From: Streptomyces sp. CA-278952 | Lineage (GTDB): Bacteria > Actinomycetota > Actinomycetes > Streptomycetales > Streptomycetaceae | Reading direction: 5' to 3' | DNA: 64,000 nucleotides | Assembly: GCF_028747205.1 (NCBI RefSeq) | Contig: NZ_CP112880.1 | Coordinates: 2,418,001-2,482,000, forward strand | In this document: positions 51,698 to 60,718 of the stretch, piece by piece | Layout of the letters: each line of letters begins with the position of its first letter | Position numbering within the stretch: position 1 is the first letter of the stretch | The notes under the pieces: model-generated | What the model was told of the DNA's origin: nothing | What the model saw: the letters and a program-made list of their open reading frames with translations, nothing else | Database searches by the model: none | Position numbers and translations under genes: made by a program

Positions 51698-52690
51698 ATG
51701 TTAGAGGTACTGGGGCTGGACGCACGGACGGAGCTGGTGTACCGGCTCGTTCTGGAGGAGCCGGAGCTGCGGCTGGACGAGATCGTGGCGCGGCTCGGGC
51801 GGAGCGAGGACGATGTGCGCCGGGCTCTCGACCAACTGGCCGAGCTGTGCCTGCTGGATGACGGTCCTCGCGGTACGGAGCAGGGCCCGCCGGTCTTCCG
51901 CGCACTGGACCCGGCCGCCAGTCTGCCGTTCCTCCTCTCCCGCCGGGAAGCCGAACTGGCCCGGCAGCAACGGGGGCTCGAGATCGCGCGGGACGCGATG
52001 TCGGCCCTCACGACGGACCGGGGGCGTCGGGCGGGCGGGGGCTTCGACGTCGTCAAACGGCTGGAGGGGCTCGACGCGGTACGTGAGCGGCTGACCGAAC
52101 TGGCCGAGCTGGCCAGGACGGAGTGCCTCTCGCTGCTGCCCGGCGGCGCGCAGTCCCCGGACACGCTGGAGGCCAGCGGTCCGCTGGACCGGCGGGCGTT
52201 GGAGCGCGGCGTGCGGCTCCGCAGCATCTATCAGGACAGCTTCCGCAACGATCCTTCGACCCTGCGCTATGTGACCCGGCTGGGCCTGCTCGGCGCGGAG
52301 AGCCGTACGCTGCCCACCCTGCCGCTGGTCATGGTCGTGGTCGACGGGGAGGTGGCCCTGGTGCCGCTGGACCCCGACGACGGCCGGGCGGGCGCGCTGG
52401 AGTTGCGGAGCAAGGGGGCCGTCGCGGTGGCCCGGCTCCTGTTCGAGCAGCTGTGGGCCACCGCGACCCCGCTCGGCCCCGCTCCCCGCCGCGACGGCAA
52501 CGGGCTGACCCCGCAGGAGGACGAGTTGCTGTCCCTGCTGGCGAAGGGGCACACGGACGCGACGGCCGCCCGCAGGCTGGGGGTGTCCCTGCGCACGGTG
52601 CGCCGGATGAACGCGGAGCTGACGGCCAGGATGCAGGCCCGCAGCAGGTTCCAGGCGGGCGCGGAGGCAGCGCGCCGGGGCTGGATCTGA
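51698..52690 (+). CDS. LuxR-type regulator with TrmB-like N-terminus and TTA second codon
   Basis: A 330-residue regulator. Residues 1-60 resemble a TrmB-type winged helix (LDEIVARLGRSEDDVRRALD). A central domain follows, and the C-terminal LuxR helix-turn-helix reads LTPQEDELLSLLAKGHTDAT and RLGVSLRTVRRMNAELTAR. Codon 2 is TTA (51701-51703), so translation should depend on the bldA tRNA. It is divergent from the glycan operon and probably controls it. GGGGGA precedes the ATG by 8 bases; an upstream in-frame GTG would still include the TTA. Confidence 0.85.
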   Translation: MLEVLGLDARTELVYRLVLEEPELRLDEIVARLGRSEDDVRRALDQLAELCLLDDGPRGTEQGPPVFRALDPAASLPFLLSRREAELARQQRGLEIARDAMSALTTDRGRRAGGGFDVVKRLEGLDAVRERLTELAELARTECLSLLPGGAQSPDTLEASGPLDRRALERGVRLRSIYQDSFRNDPSTLRYVTRLGLLGAESRTLPTLPLVMVVVDGEVALVPLDPDDGRAGALELRSKGAVAVARLLFEQLWATATPLGPAPRRDGNGLTPQEDELLSLLAKGHTDATAARRLGVSLRTVRRMNAELTARMQARSRFQAGAEAARRGWI

Positions 52691-52865
52691 CCGGCCGGAA
52701 AGCCTGCGCATCCGGGGTGAACCGAAACGCGTCGGCGCCCGTGTCCCCGTGCGATACATCACCGTTGCCGGACCGCAATGCGGACGGGGGGTGACGCTGG
52801 GCGGACGCGTCCCCTAGATTTCCTGCCCATTGCACCGGTGATCAGCGAGGGGACGGAGTCACCAC

Positions 52866-55091
52866 ATGGCGAAAACGCCCACACCAGCACCATCGGCACC
52901 GCAGGTGTCGGGGAAACGGGGCATCTCCCCCAGGGCCGTCGTGGTCTGGAGCCTGGTCGCCCTGGTCGGCGCCGCCGGCTGGGCCACCCTCGCGCTCTCG
53001 CGGGGTGAGGAGGTCTCCGCCGCCTGGATGCTGGCAGCGGCCCTCGGCTCGTACGCCATCGCGTACCGCTTCTACTCCCGGTTCATCGCCAACCGGGTCC
53101 TGAAGGCCGACAAGAACCGCGCGACCCCGGCCGAACGGCTGGACAACGGCGTCGATTTCCACCCCACCGACCGCCGGGTCCTGTTCGGTCACCACTTCGC
53201 CGCCATCGCCGGGGCCGGACCCCTGGTCGGCCCGGTGCTCGCCGCGCAGATGGGTTATCTGCCCGGCACGATCTGGCTGGTCGTCGGCGTCATCTTCGCC
53301 GGCGCCGTCCAGGACATGGTGACGCTCTTCTTCTCCACCCGCCGCAACGGCCGTTCGCTCGGCCAGATGGCGCGCGACGAGATCGGCCCGGTCGGCGGGA
53401 TCGCCGCCCTGGTCGCGGTCTTCATAATCATGATCATCCTGCTCGCGGTCCTCGCGCTGGTCATCGTGAACGCGCTCGCACACTCGCCGTGGGGCGTCTT
53501 CTCCATCGGCATGACGATCCCGATCGCCCTCTTCATGGGCGTCTATCTGCGCACCCTGCGGCCCGGCAAGGTCAGCGAGGTCTCCTTCATCGGCGTCGCG
53601 CTGCTGCTTCTCGCGATCGTCGCGGGCGGCTGGGTCGCCGAGTCGTCGTGGGCGGACTTCTTCACGCTGGAGCCGGCCACGCTGGTCATCTGGATGATCG
53701 TGTACGGGTTCTTCGCCTCCGTGCTTCCCGTCTGGCTGCTGCTGGCCCCGCGCGACTACCTCTCCACCTTCATGAAGGTCGGCACGATCGGGCTGCTGGC
53801 CCTGGGCGTGGTCGTCGCCCTGCCGACCCTGAAGATGCCCGCGGTCACCGACTTCGCGACCAGTGGCTCGGGCCCGGTCTTCGCCGGCTCGATGTTCCCC
53901 TTCGTCTTCATCACCATCGCCTGCGGCGCGCTCTCCGGCTTCCACTCCCTGGTCGCCTCCGGCACCACGCCGAAGATGGTCCAGAAGGAGACGCAGATCC
54001 GGATGATCGGCTACGGCGCCATGCTGGTCGAGTCGTTCGTGGCGATCATGGCGATGATCGCCGCCTGCATCATCGACCCCGGTCTCTACTTCGCCATCAA
54101 CGCACCCGCCGGCGTGATCGGCGACAGCGTCCAGTCCGCCTCCCAGGCCGTGGCCAACTTCGGCTTCACCATCACCCCGGACGCCCTGGCCCAGGCCGCC
54201 AAGGACGTCGAGGAGGCGAGTCTGCTCTCCCGGACCGGTGGCGCGCCCACGTTCGCGCTCGGCATGGCGGAGATCTTCTCCGCGGTGGTCGGCGGGACCG
54301 CGTTGAAGGCGTTCTGGTACCACTTCGCCATCATGTTCGAGGCGCTCTTCATCCTCACCACCGTGGACGCCGGCACCCGGGTCGGGCGCTTCATGCTCCA
54401 GGACATGCTGGGCAACGTCTACAAGCCGTTCCGTGAGGTCAGCTGGAAGCCGGGCGTCTGGTTCGCCAGCGCCGTCGTGGTCGGCGGCTGGGGCTACTTC
54501 CTCTGGGTCGGCGTGCACGACCCGCTGGGCGGCATCAACCAGCTGTTCCCGCTCTTCGGCATCGCCAACCAGCTACTGGCGGCCGTCGCGCTGGCCGTCT
54601 GCACCACCCTGCTCGTCAAGTCCGGCCGCCTGAAGTGGGCGTGGGTCACCGCGGTCCCGCTCGCCTGGGACGTGGCGGTCACCCTCACCGCGAGCTGGCA
54701 GAAGATCTTCTCCGACGACGTCAAGATCGGCTTCTTCGCCCAGCGCGACAAGTACCAGGCGGGCATCGACGCGGGCGAGGTGCTGGCCCCCGCGAAGAGC
54801 ATGGACGACATGCGGACCGTCGTCACCAACTCCACCGTCGACGGGGTGCTGAGCGCGCTCTTCGCGCTCCTCATCATCGTGGTGCTCGTGGACGCCGGGC
54901 GGGTCTGCTACAAGGCCATCCGCGACCCGGAGAGCGTCAAACTCCACGAAACCCCCTACGTCGAGTCCAGGCTCGTCGCCCCGGCCTCGCTCTTCGCGAC
55001 CAAGGAGGAGAAGGCCGAACTGGCCGCCGCCGGAGTCGGCCCCGAGGGCGGCATCCGCAAGGAGGCGGCGGAGACGGGGAGCCGGACATGA
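52866..55091 (+). CDS. cstA: CstA-family carbon starvation transporter
   Basis: A 741-residue membrane protein with about 16-18 helices. Family motifs are FGHHFAAIAGAGPLVGPVLA, VSGFHSLVASGTT-like text (ALSGFHSLVASGTTPKM) and TTVDAGTRVGRFMLQDML. CstA and its relative BtsT import peptides or pyruvate when carbon is short. The YbdD gene overlaps its stop (ATGA), the usual partner. GGGGACGGAG lies upstream of the ATG. Confidence 0.92.
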   Translation: MAKTPTPAPSAPQVSGKRGISPRAVVVWSLVALVGAAGWATLALSRGEEVSAAWMLAAALGSYAIAYRFYSRFIANRVLKADKNRATPAERLDNGVDFHPTDRRVLFGHHFAAIAGAGPLVGPVLAAQMGYLPGTIWLVVGVIFAGAVQDMVTLFFSTRRNGRSLGQMARDEIGPVGGIAALVAVFIIMIILLAVLALVIVNALAHSPWGVFSIGMTIPIALFMGVYLRTLRPGKVSEVSFIGVALLLLAIVAGGWVAESSWADFFTLEPATLVIWMIVYGFFASVLPVWLLLAPRDYLSTFMKVGTIGLLALGVVVALPTLKMPAVTDFATSGSGPVFAGSMFPFVFITIACGALSGFHSLVASGTTPKMVQKETQIRMIGYGAMLVESFVAIMAMIAACIIDPGLYFAINAPAGVIGDSVQSASQAVANFGFTITPDALAQAAKDVEEASLLSRTGGAPTFALGMAEIFSAVVGGTALKAFWYHFAIMFEALFILTTVDAGTRVGRFMLQDMLGNVYKPFREVSWKPGVWFASAVVVGGWGYFLWVGVHDPLGGINQLFPLFGIANQLLAAVALAVCTTLLVKSGRLKWAWVTAVPLAWDVAVTLTASWQKIFSDDVKIGFFAQRDKYQAGIDAGEVLAPAKSMDDMRTVVTNSTVDGVLSALFALLIIVVLVDAGRVCYKAIRDPESVKLHETPYVESRLVAPASLFATKEEKAELAAAGVGPEGGIRKEAAETGSRT

Positions 55092-55291
55092 CGGTCGGGG
55101 ACGTACGACGGGTGGCCGGACGGATCCGCTGGTACGTCCGTGAGCTGACCGGCGAGTCCACGTACGACCGCTATGTGGCGCACGCGAGGACCCACGATCC
55201 GGACACGCCGGTGATGACCCGTCGTGCCTTCGAACGCAGCCGCATGGACGCCCGCGAGGCGGACCCCCGCGAGGGCTTCCGCTGCTGCTGA
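55088..55291 (+). CDS. YbdD/YjiX family small protein (DUF466)
   Basis: A 67-residue protein with GRIRWYVRELTGESTYDRYV, then RTHDPDTPVMTRRAFERSRM, the complete DUF466 pattern. It occurs beside cstA-type genes in many bacteria and may support the transporter. It ends FRCC. It overlaps the cstA stop. Confidence 0.92.
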   Translation: MTVGDVRRVAGRIRWYVRELTGESTYDRYVAHARTHDPDTPVMTRRAFERSRMDAREADPREGFRCC

Positions 55292-55312
55292 GCACCACCA
55301 CCGGCCGATCGG

Positions 55313-55351
55313 GGCCGCCGCACCCCTGCCAGGGACGCGGCGGCCTCTTTT
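55313..55351 (+). terminator. Terminator after cstA-ybdD
   Basis: Stem GGCCGCCGC / GCGGCGGCC around an inner CCCTGCCAGGG, followed by TCTTTTC. Confidence 0.85.
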
Positions 55352-55426
55352 CGCGCCCTCGCGCGGGCCCGGTCGCCGGTCGCATTCTCCGTGCGCGGAG
55401 CCCTCGCCGTACGAAAGGATGTGCCC

Positions 55427-56104
55427 ATGACATCGCATCCCCGGCCGCCCCGGCTCCGTCCCGTACTCACGACCTTGGCGCTGGCCCTGAGCCTGGCGGC
55501 GGCGACGGGCTGCGGCACCGAGGTGGCGCCCGACGCGGGGGCGGCGCGGAGCGGATCGGCGGAGCCGGCGCCCGACCGGGCGGAGCTGGAGGCGCGGGCG
55601 CTGGCCGTGCAGACCGTGGCGGAGCACGTGTGGGTGACCGAAGTCCCGGGGTTCACCCTGGCCCGCCAGTCGGTCGGGGTGATCGGCGACGACGGGTTCG
55701 GCAGCGTCTACACCGCGCCCGACGGCGGGCAGATCCAGCTGCGGGTGGAGCGCCGGGTGCACGCCGGGGCCGACTGTACGAAGGACCCCGCGCCCGCCGG
55801 CGGCCAGGAGCCGCTGGTGACGTGCGAGCGGGACGGCGAGCAGTGGTACCGGGCCACGGAGTCGGGCCACGCGTACGCACGGGAACGGGGTGGAGTCGTG
55901 GTCACCGTGAGCGGGGCGCCCGAGGAGGTGGACCGGGCGACGCTGCGATCGGCGGCGCGGGCCGCCCACCGCGCCGACGACCACGAGCTGGACCAGGTGC
56001 TGCCGCCGGCCGACGAGACCGGGGGGCGGCAGCCGGTCGAGCGCGGCGACCTGCCGCCGGTGGGCGACGGCGCGCCCAACAACGACGTGGGAGCGAGCGG
56101 CTGA
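55427..56104 (+). CDS. Putative lipoprotein, function unknown
   Basis: A 225-residue exported protein. The lipobox is AAATGC, with Cys at about residue 29. The mature part has a beta-rich region (GDDGFGSVYTAPDGGQIQLR) and two cysteines in DCTKDPAPAG and LVTCERDGE that may form a disulphide, and ends in a disordered Gly/Pro tail. I do not recognise the family. GAAAGGATG precedes the ATG. A 19-base tandem repeat begins in its last codons. Confidence 0.7.
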   Translation: MTSHPRPPRLRPVLTTLALALSLAAATGCGTEVAPDAGAARSGSAEPAPDRAELEARALAVQTVAEHVWVTEVPGFTLARQSVGVIGDDGFGSVYTAPDGGQIQLRVERRVHAGADCTKDPAPAGGQEPLVTCERDGEQWYRATESGHAYARERGGVVVTVSGAPEEVDRATLRSAARAAHRADDHELDQVLPPADETGGRQPVERGDLPPVGDGAPNNDVGASG

Positions 56105-56190
56105 CAGGGGAGCGAGCGGCTGACGCGGGAGCGAGCGGCCGACGCGGGAACGAGCGGCCGACGCGGGAGCTGACGTGGGAGCGAATGGCT
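56089..56190 (+). repeat. 19-base tandem repeat across the lipoprotein stop codon
   Basis: GGGAGCGAGCGGCTGACGC-type units start at 56089, 56108, 56127, 56146 and 56165, then a shortened unit at 56177. The first copy contains the TGA stop of the lipoprotein gene. The unit is not a multiple of three. The array ends at the start of the acetyltransferase gene and may form part of its leader. Confidence 0.95.
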
Positions 56191-56191
56191 G

Positions 56192-56701
56192 ATGGATCTG
56201 ACGATCAGGGCGGCGGAGCCCGGCGAGTACACCGTCCTCGGCGAGATCATCGCCGAGGCGTATCTCGGCGACGGTCTGCTGGACGGCCCGCAGGACCCGT
56301 ATCTGCTCAGACTGCGGGCGGTGGAGCAGCGCGCGGCCGAGGCCGAGGTCCTCGTCGCGCTCGACGTGGACGGGGCCGTGCTCGGCGGCGTGACGTATGC
56401 CGCACCCGGCACCCCGTGGCGCGACATCGCGGGCGCGGACGAGGCCGAGTTCCGGATGCTGGCGGTGGCCCGCGAGGGGCGTGGGCGGGGCGTGGGAGAG
56501 GCTCTCGTGCGGGCGTGCGCCGAGCGCGCCCGGTCCGCCGACGGCGTGCGGGCCCTGGTGCTGTCGACGCAGCCGGCCATGCTCGGAGCCCATAGGATCT
56601 ACCGTCGGCTCGGCTTCGTACGGACCCCCGAACGGGACTGGGAACCGGTGCCGGGGCTACGGCTCATGACCTTCCGGCTGGAGCTGGAGGCGCCCTCCTG
56701 A
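56192..56701 (+). CDS. GNAT family N-acetyltransferase
   Basis: A 169-residue acetyltransferase with motif A EFRMLAVAREGRGRGVGEAL (R-G-x-G-x-G at REGRGRGVGE) and motif B MLGAHRIYRRLGFVRTPERD. The N-terminus MDLTIRAAEPGEY fits the fold. Substrate unknown. The leader is the preceding repeat and no clear ribosome binding site is seen. Confidence 0.85.
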   Translation: MDLTIRAAEPGEYTVLGEIIAEAYLGDGLLDGPQDPYLLRLRAVEQRAAEAEVLVALDVDGAVLGGVTYAAPGTPWRDIAGADEAEFRMLAVAREGRGRGVGEALVRACAERARSADGVRALVLSTQPAMLGAHRIYRRLGFVRTPERDWEPVPGLRLMTFRLELEAPS

Positions 56702-56727
56702 GGGGCGCGCTGAATCGTCGCGACACA

Positions 56728-56765
56728 ACATGTGGGGGCCGCTTCATCCGGCGGCCCCCACATGT
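56728..56765 (+). terminator. Terminator hairpin ahead of the nrd leader
   Basis: A perfect 15-base-pair stem ACATGTGGGGGCCGC with an 8-base loop, 27 bases after the acetyltransferase stop and directly before the probable nrd promoter (TATGCT at 56765-56770). Confidence 0.75.
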
Positions 56766-56776
56766 ATGCTCGACCT

Positions 56777-56879
56777 CGCTGTCGCCGCAGGGGAATCCGG
56801 TGCGAATCCGGAACTGTCCCGCAACGGTGTGATCGGTGTGCTTTTGCACACCCGCAAGTCCGAAGACCTGTCGACAGCG
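56777..56879 (+). ncRNA. Cobalamin (B12) riboswitch of nrdABS
   Basis: The closing stem is CGCTGTCG (56777-56784) with CGACAGCG (56872-56879). Inside are the conserved segments GGGGAATCCGGTGCGAATCC and AACTGTCCCGCAACGGTGTG, and the B12 box AAGTCCGAAGACCTGTC at 56856-56872. Downstream, CCGGAC (56897-56902) can pair either with GTCCGG (56881-56886) or, as CGGACG, with CGTCCG (56909-56914), a likely switch. With adenosylcobalamin bound, expression of the oxygen-dependent reductase is shut off so that the B12-dependent NrdJ takes over. Confidence 0.95.
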
Positions 56880-57025
56880 CGTCCGGCTCGACCGAACCGG
56901 ACGCCAGACGTCCGGGTCTCGCGGATAGGCCGGTGGACGCCGTCAGCTGTGCTGCCCTGCCCCGGGTTTCGCGCTGCCCGGCTTCCCCGCCTGCCGCCGG
57001 CCCCTGCCGAGCGAGGGAAAGCCCA

Positions 57026-59440
57026 GTGACCATCGCGCCCGCCGATCCGGTTTCAGCTACCGAATCCGCTGCCTCCACCACGTCCGGAGCAGGCACGAAC
57101 GACGGACCCGGGACCGCTCTGCTGCGGACCCTGACCGACCTCACCGTCGATCTTCCCGACACCGACCCCGGACGGGTCGCCGCCGCCGCGCTGCGCGGAC
57201 GCAACGCCCGCTCCGACGAGGCCGAGCTGCGCTCGCTGGCCACCGAGGCCGCCGCGGGGCTCATCTCCGAGGACCCGGCGTACTCCCGGCTGGCAGCCCG
57301 GCTGCTGACCCGCACGATCGCGGACGAGGCCGCGGGCCAGGGCGCGACGTCCTTCTCCGCCTCGGTCGCCGTGGGACACCGCGAGGGCCTGATCGCGGAG
57401 CGCACCGCCGCGTTCGTCGCGCTCCACTCGGCCGCCCTCGACCAGCTCGTCGAGCAGGCCCTGGCGGACGGCGCGGACGACCGCTTCGGCTACTTCGGTC
57501 TGCGGACGCTGCACAGCCGCTACCTGCTGCGCCACCCGATCACCCGGCAGGTCATCGAGACCCCGCAGCACTTCATGCTGCGCGTGGCCGCGGGGCTCGC
57601 CGAGGACGAGTCGGTGCGGGCGCTGGACGAGGTCGCCGCGCTCTACGGACTGATGAGCCGGCTGGACTACCTCCCCTCCTCCCCCACCCTCTTCAACTCC
57701 GGCACCCGCCACCCGCAGATGTCCTCCTGCTACCTGCTGGACTCGCCCAAGGACGAGCTGGACTCGATCTACGACCGCTACCACCAGGTGGCGCGGCTCT
57801 CCAAGCACGCGGGCGGCATCGGTCTGTCGTACTCCCGCATCCGCGCCCGGGGTTCGCTGATCCGGGGCACCAACGGGCACTCCAACGGCATCGTGCCGTT
57901 CCTGAAGACGCTGGACGCCTCCGTGGCGGCGGTGAACCAGGGCGGCCGGCGCAAGGGCGCGGCGGCGGTCTACCTCGAGACCTGGCACGCGGACATCGAG
58001 GAGTTCCTGGAGCTCCGCGACAACACCGGTGAGGACCAGCGGCGTACGCACAACCTGAACCTGGCGCACTGGATCCCGGACGAGTTCATGCGCCGGGTCG
58101 ACGCGGACACCGAGTGGTCGCTGTTCTCCCCCGCCGACGTGCCCGAGCTGGTCGACCTGTGGGGCGACGCGTTCGACGCGGCCTACCGGGCGGCCGAGGC
58201 CAAGGGCCTGGCCCGCAGGACGATTCCGGCGCGTGAGCTGTACGGCCGGATGATGCGGACCCTCGCGCAGACCGGCCAGGGCTGGATGACGTTCAAGGAC
58301 GCCTCCAACCGGACCGCGAACCAGACCGCCGAGCCGGGCCGGGTTGTGCACTCCTCCAACCTGTGCACGGAGATCCTCGAGGTCACGGACGACGGCGAGA
58401 CGGCCGTCTGCAACCTGGGCTCGGTCAACCTGGGCGCGTTCGTGGCGGACGGCTCGATCGACTGGGACCGCCTGGACGCCACCGTGCGGACCGCCGTGAC
58501 CTTCCTCGACCGGGTCGTCGACATCAACTTCTACCCGACCGAGCAGGCCGGGCGCTCCAACTCCCGCTGGCGGCCGGTCGGCCTGGGCGCGATGGGCCTC
58601 CAGGACGTCTTCTTCCAGCTGCGGCTGCCCTTCGACTCCCCCGAGGCCCGCGCGCTCTCCACGAGGATCTCCGAGCGGATCATGCTCGCCGCGTACGAGG
58701 CGTCCTGCGACCTCGCGGAGCGGTCGGGCCCGCTGCCCGCCTGGTCCGAGACCCGGGCGGCGCGCGGGGTGCTGCACCCCGACCACTACGACACCGAGCT
58801 GAACTGGCCGGAGCGCTGGGACGCCCTGCGCGCCCGGATCGCGAAGACCGGCATGCGCAACTCGCTGCTGCTGGCCATCGCGCCGACCGCCACGATCGCC
58901 TCGATCGCCGGGGTGTACGAGTGCATCGAGCCGCAGGTCTCCAACCTGTTCAAGCGCGAGACGCTCAGCGGGGAGTTCCTCCAGGTCAACGCCTACCTGG
59001 TGGACGAGCTGAAGAAGCTCGGCGTGTGGGACTCCCGCACCCGCGAGGCGCTGCGCGAGGCGAGCGGCTCCGTGCAGGGCTTCGGCTGGATCCCCGAGGA
59101 TGTGCGGGCGCTGTACCGCACGGCGTGGGAGATCCCCCAGCGCGGCCTGATCGACATGGCGGCGGCCCGTACGCCGTTCCTCGACCAGAGCCAGTCGCTC
59201 AACCTGTTCCTGGAGACGCCGACGATCGGCAAGCTCTCCTCGATGTACGCGTACGCCTGGAAGCAGGGGCTGAAGACGACGTACTACCTGCGTTCGCGCC
59301 CGGCGACCCGGATCGCCCGTGCCGCGTCCGGCCAGGCGTCGGCCGCCGCCCCGATCCCCGTACAGCAGGCGTCGGCTCCCGACGCGGACGCCCTCGCCTG
59401 CTCCCTGGAAAACCCCGAGTCCTGCGAGGCCTGCCAGTAA
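57026..59440 (+). CDS. nrdA: Class Ia ribonucleotide reductase, large subunit
   Basis: An 804-residue catalytic subunit. Active-site parts seen are HPQMSSCYLLDSPKDEL (first redox Cys), NLCTEILEVTD (radical Cys) and the C-terminal shuttle pair ESCEACQ. GIGLSYSRIRARGSLIRGTN lies at the substrate site. It reduces ribonucleoside diphosphates with NrdB. The GTG at 57026 follows GAGGGAAAG. A riboswitch leader of about 250 bases controls the operon; the stop TAA overlaps the nrdB ATG. Confidence 0.95.
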   Translation: MTIAPADPVSATESAASTTSGAGTNDGPGTALLRTLTDLTVDLPDTDPGRVAAAALRGRNARSDEAELRSLATEAAAGLISEDPAYSRLAARLLTRTIADEAAGQGATSFSASVAVGHREGLIAERTAAFVALHSAALDQLVEQALADGADDRFGYFGLRTLHSRYLLRHPITRQVIETPQHFMLRVAAGLAEDESVRALDEVAALYGLMSRLDYLPSSPTLFNSGTRHPQMSSCYLLDSPKDELDSIYDRYHQVARLSKHAGGIGLSYSRIRARGSLIRGTNGHSNGIVPFLKTLDASVAAVNQGGRRKGAAAVYLETWHADIEEFLELRDNTGEDQRRTHNLNLAHWIPDEFMRRVDADTEWSLFSPADVPELVDLWGDAFDAAYRAAEAKGLARRTIPARELYGRMMRTLAQTGQGWMTFKDASNRTANQTAEPGRVVHSSNLCTEILEVTDDGETAVCNLGSVNLGAFVADGSIDWDRLDATVRTAVTFLDRVVDINFYPTEQAGRSNSRWRPVGLGAMGLQDVFFQLRLPFDSPEARALSTRISERIMLAAYEASCDLAERSGPLPAWSETRAARGVLHPDHYDTELNWPERWDALRARIAKTGMRNSLLLAIAPTATIASIAGVYECIEPQVSNLFKRETLSGEFLQVNAYLVDELKKLGVWDSRTREALREASGSVQGFGWIPEDVRALYRTAWEIPQRGLIDMAAARTPFLDQSQSLNLFLETPTIGKLSSMYAYAWKQGLKTTYYLRSRPATRIARAASGQASAAAPIPVQQASAPDADALACSLENPESCEACQ

Positions 59441-60456
59441 TGAGCACCAACGACCACAAGAACCTGCTCGACCCGGGCTTCGAACTGACCCTGCGTCCCA
59501 TGCGCTACCCGGACTTCTACGAGCGCTACCGGGACGCGATCAAGAACACCTGGACCGTGGAGGAGGTCGACCTCCACTCGGACGTCTCCGACCTCGCCAA
59601 GCTGTCGCCGGGTGAGCAGCACATGATCGGCCGGCTGGTGGCGTTCTTCGCGACCGGTGACTCGATCGTCTCCAACAACCTCGTGCTGACGCTGTACAAG
59701 CACATCAACTCCCCCGAGGCGCGGCTGTACCTGTCGCGGCAGCTCTTCGAGGAGGCCGTGCACGTCCAGTTCTATCTGACGCTGCTGGACACCTATCTGC
59801 CCGACCCGGACGACCGGGCGGCCGCGTTCGACGCGGTCGAGGAGATCCCCTCGATCCGCGAGAAGGCGCAGTTCTGCTTCAAGTGGATGGACTCGGTCGA
59901 GAAGATCGACCGGCTGGAGACGAAGGCCGACCGCCGCCGCTTCCTGCTGAACCTGATCTGCTTCGCGGCCTGCATCGAGGGGCTGTTCTTCTACGGCGCT
60001 TTCGCGTACGTGTACTGGTTCCGCTCGCGGGGTCTGCTGCACGGTCTCGCCACGGGCACCAACTGGGTGTTCCGTGACGAGACGATGCACATGAACTTCG
60101 CGTTCGAGGTCGTGGACACCGTCCGCAAGGAGGAGCCGGAGCTCTTCGACGACGCGCTGGAGCAGCAGGTCACCGACATGCTGCGGGAAGCGGTCGAGGC
60201 GGAGCTGCAGTTCGGCCGCGACCTGTGCGGCGAGGGCCTGCCGGGCATGAACACCGAGTCGATGCGCCAGTACCTGGAGTGCGTCGCCGACCAGCGGCTC
60301 GCCCGCCTCGGCTTCCCGACGGTGTACGGCTCGGAGAACCCGTTCTCCTTCATGGAGCTCCAGGGCGTCCAGGAGCTGACGAACTTCTTCGAGCGCCGCC
60401 CGTCCGCCTACCAGGTGGCGGTCGAGGGATCGGTCGGGTTCGACGACGACTTCTAG
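59440..60456 (+). CDS. nrdB: Class Ia ribonucleotide reductase, small subunit
   Basis: A 338-residue radical-generating subunit. Metal ligands are in LFEEAVHVQFY and FRDETMHMNFAFE, and the radical tyrosine is likely in YLTLLDTYLP. It ends GFDDDF, the peptide that docks to NrdA. It overlaps the nrdA stop by one base. Confidence 0.95.
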   Translation: MSTNDHKNLLDPGFELTLRPMRYPDFYERYRDAIKNTWTVEEVDLHSDVSDLAKLSPGEQHMIGRLVAFFATGDSIVSNNLVLTLYKHINSPEARLYLSRQLFEEAVHVQFYLTLLDTYLPDPDDRAAAFDAVEEIPSIREKAQFCFKWMDSVEKIDRLETKADRRRFLLNLICFAACIEGLFFYGAFAYVYWFRSRGLLHGLATGTNWVFRDETMHMNFAFEVVDTVRKEEPELFDDALEQQVTDMLREAVEAELQFGRDLCGEGLPGMNTESMRQYLECVADQRLARLGFPTVYGSENPFSFMELQGVQELTNFFERRPSAYQVAVEGSVGFDDDF

Positions 60457-60668
60457 ACCCTCGCCCAGTTCCTGAGGTAGGGGCGCCGCGCGGCCGTCAC
60501 CGGTCGCGCGGCGCTCTGCGTTTCCGGGGGTCCGGCCGCGCGCCGCCCGCGTTCCGCCTCCCGCAGCTGGCGGTCGATGCGGCGTTCGCGGGCGACGCCG
60601 AGGGCCACGGGCGCCAGGACGAGGGCGAAAAGTACGGCTACGACCAGGTAGTTCAGGATTGTGTTCAT
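60453..60668 (-). CDS. Small membrane protein, convergent with nrdB
   Basis: A 71-residue protein with one transmembrane helix, NTILNYLVVAVLFALVLAPV, then a basic tail. AGAGG lies 2-6 bases before the ATG. It overlaps the last 4 bases of nrdB on the other strand and lies between nrdB and nrdS. Codon use fits a real gene but I know no function. Confidence 0.5.
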   Translation of the reverse strand: MNTILNYLVVAVLFALVLAPVALGVARERRIDRQLREAERGRRAAGPPETQSAARPVTAARRPYLRNWARV

Positions 60669-60704
60669 GCCTCTACTCTGGACCGCCGGAACGAAAATCA
60701 TCAG

Positions 60705-60718
60705 TGGCAGGACTGCCA
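60705..60718. promoter_or_regulatory. Palindrome in the nrdS leader
   Basis: TGGCAGGACTGCCA is a 6-2-6 palindrome, followed at 60732 by a further half-site AGCTGCCAC. It lies 31 bases before nrdS, as expected for an AraC-family autoregulatory site. Confidence 0.45.
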
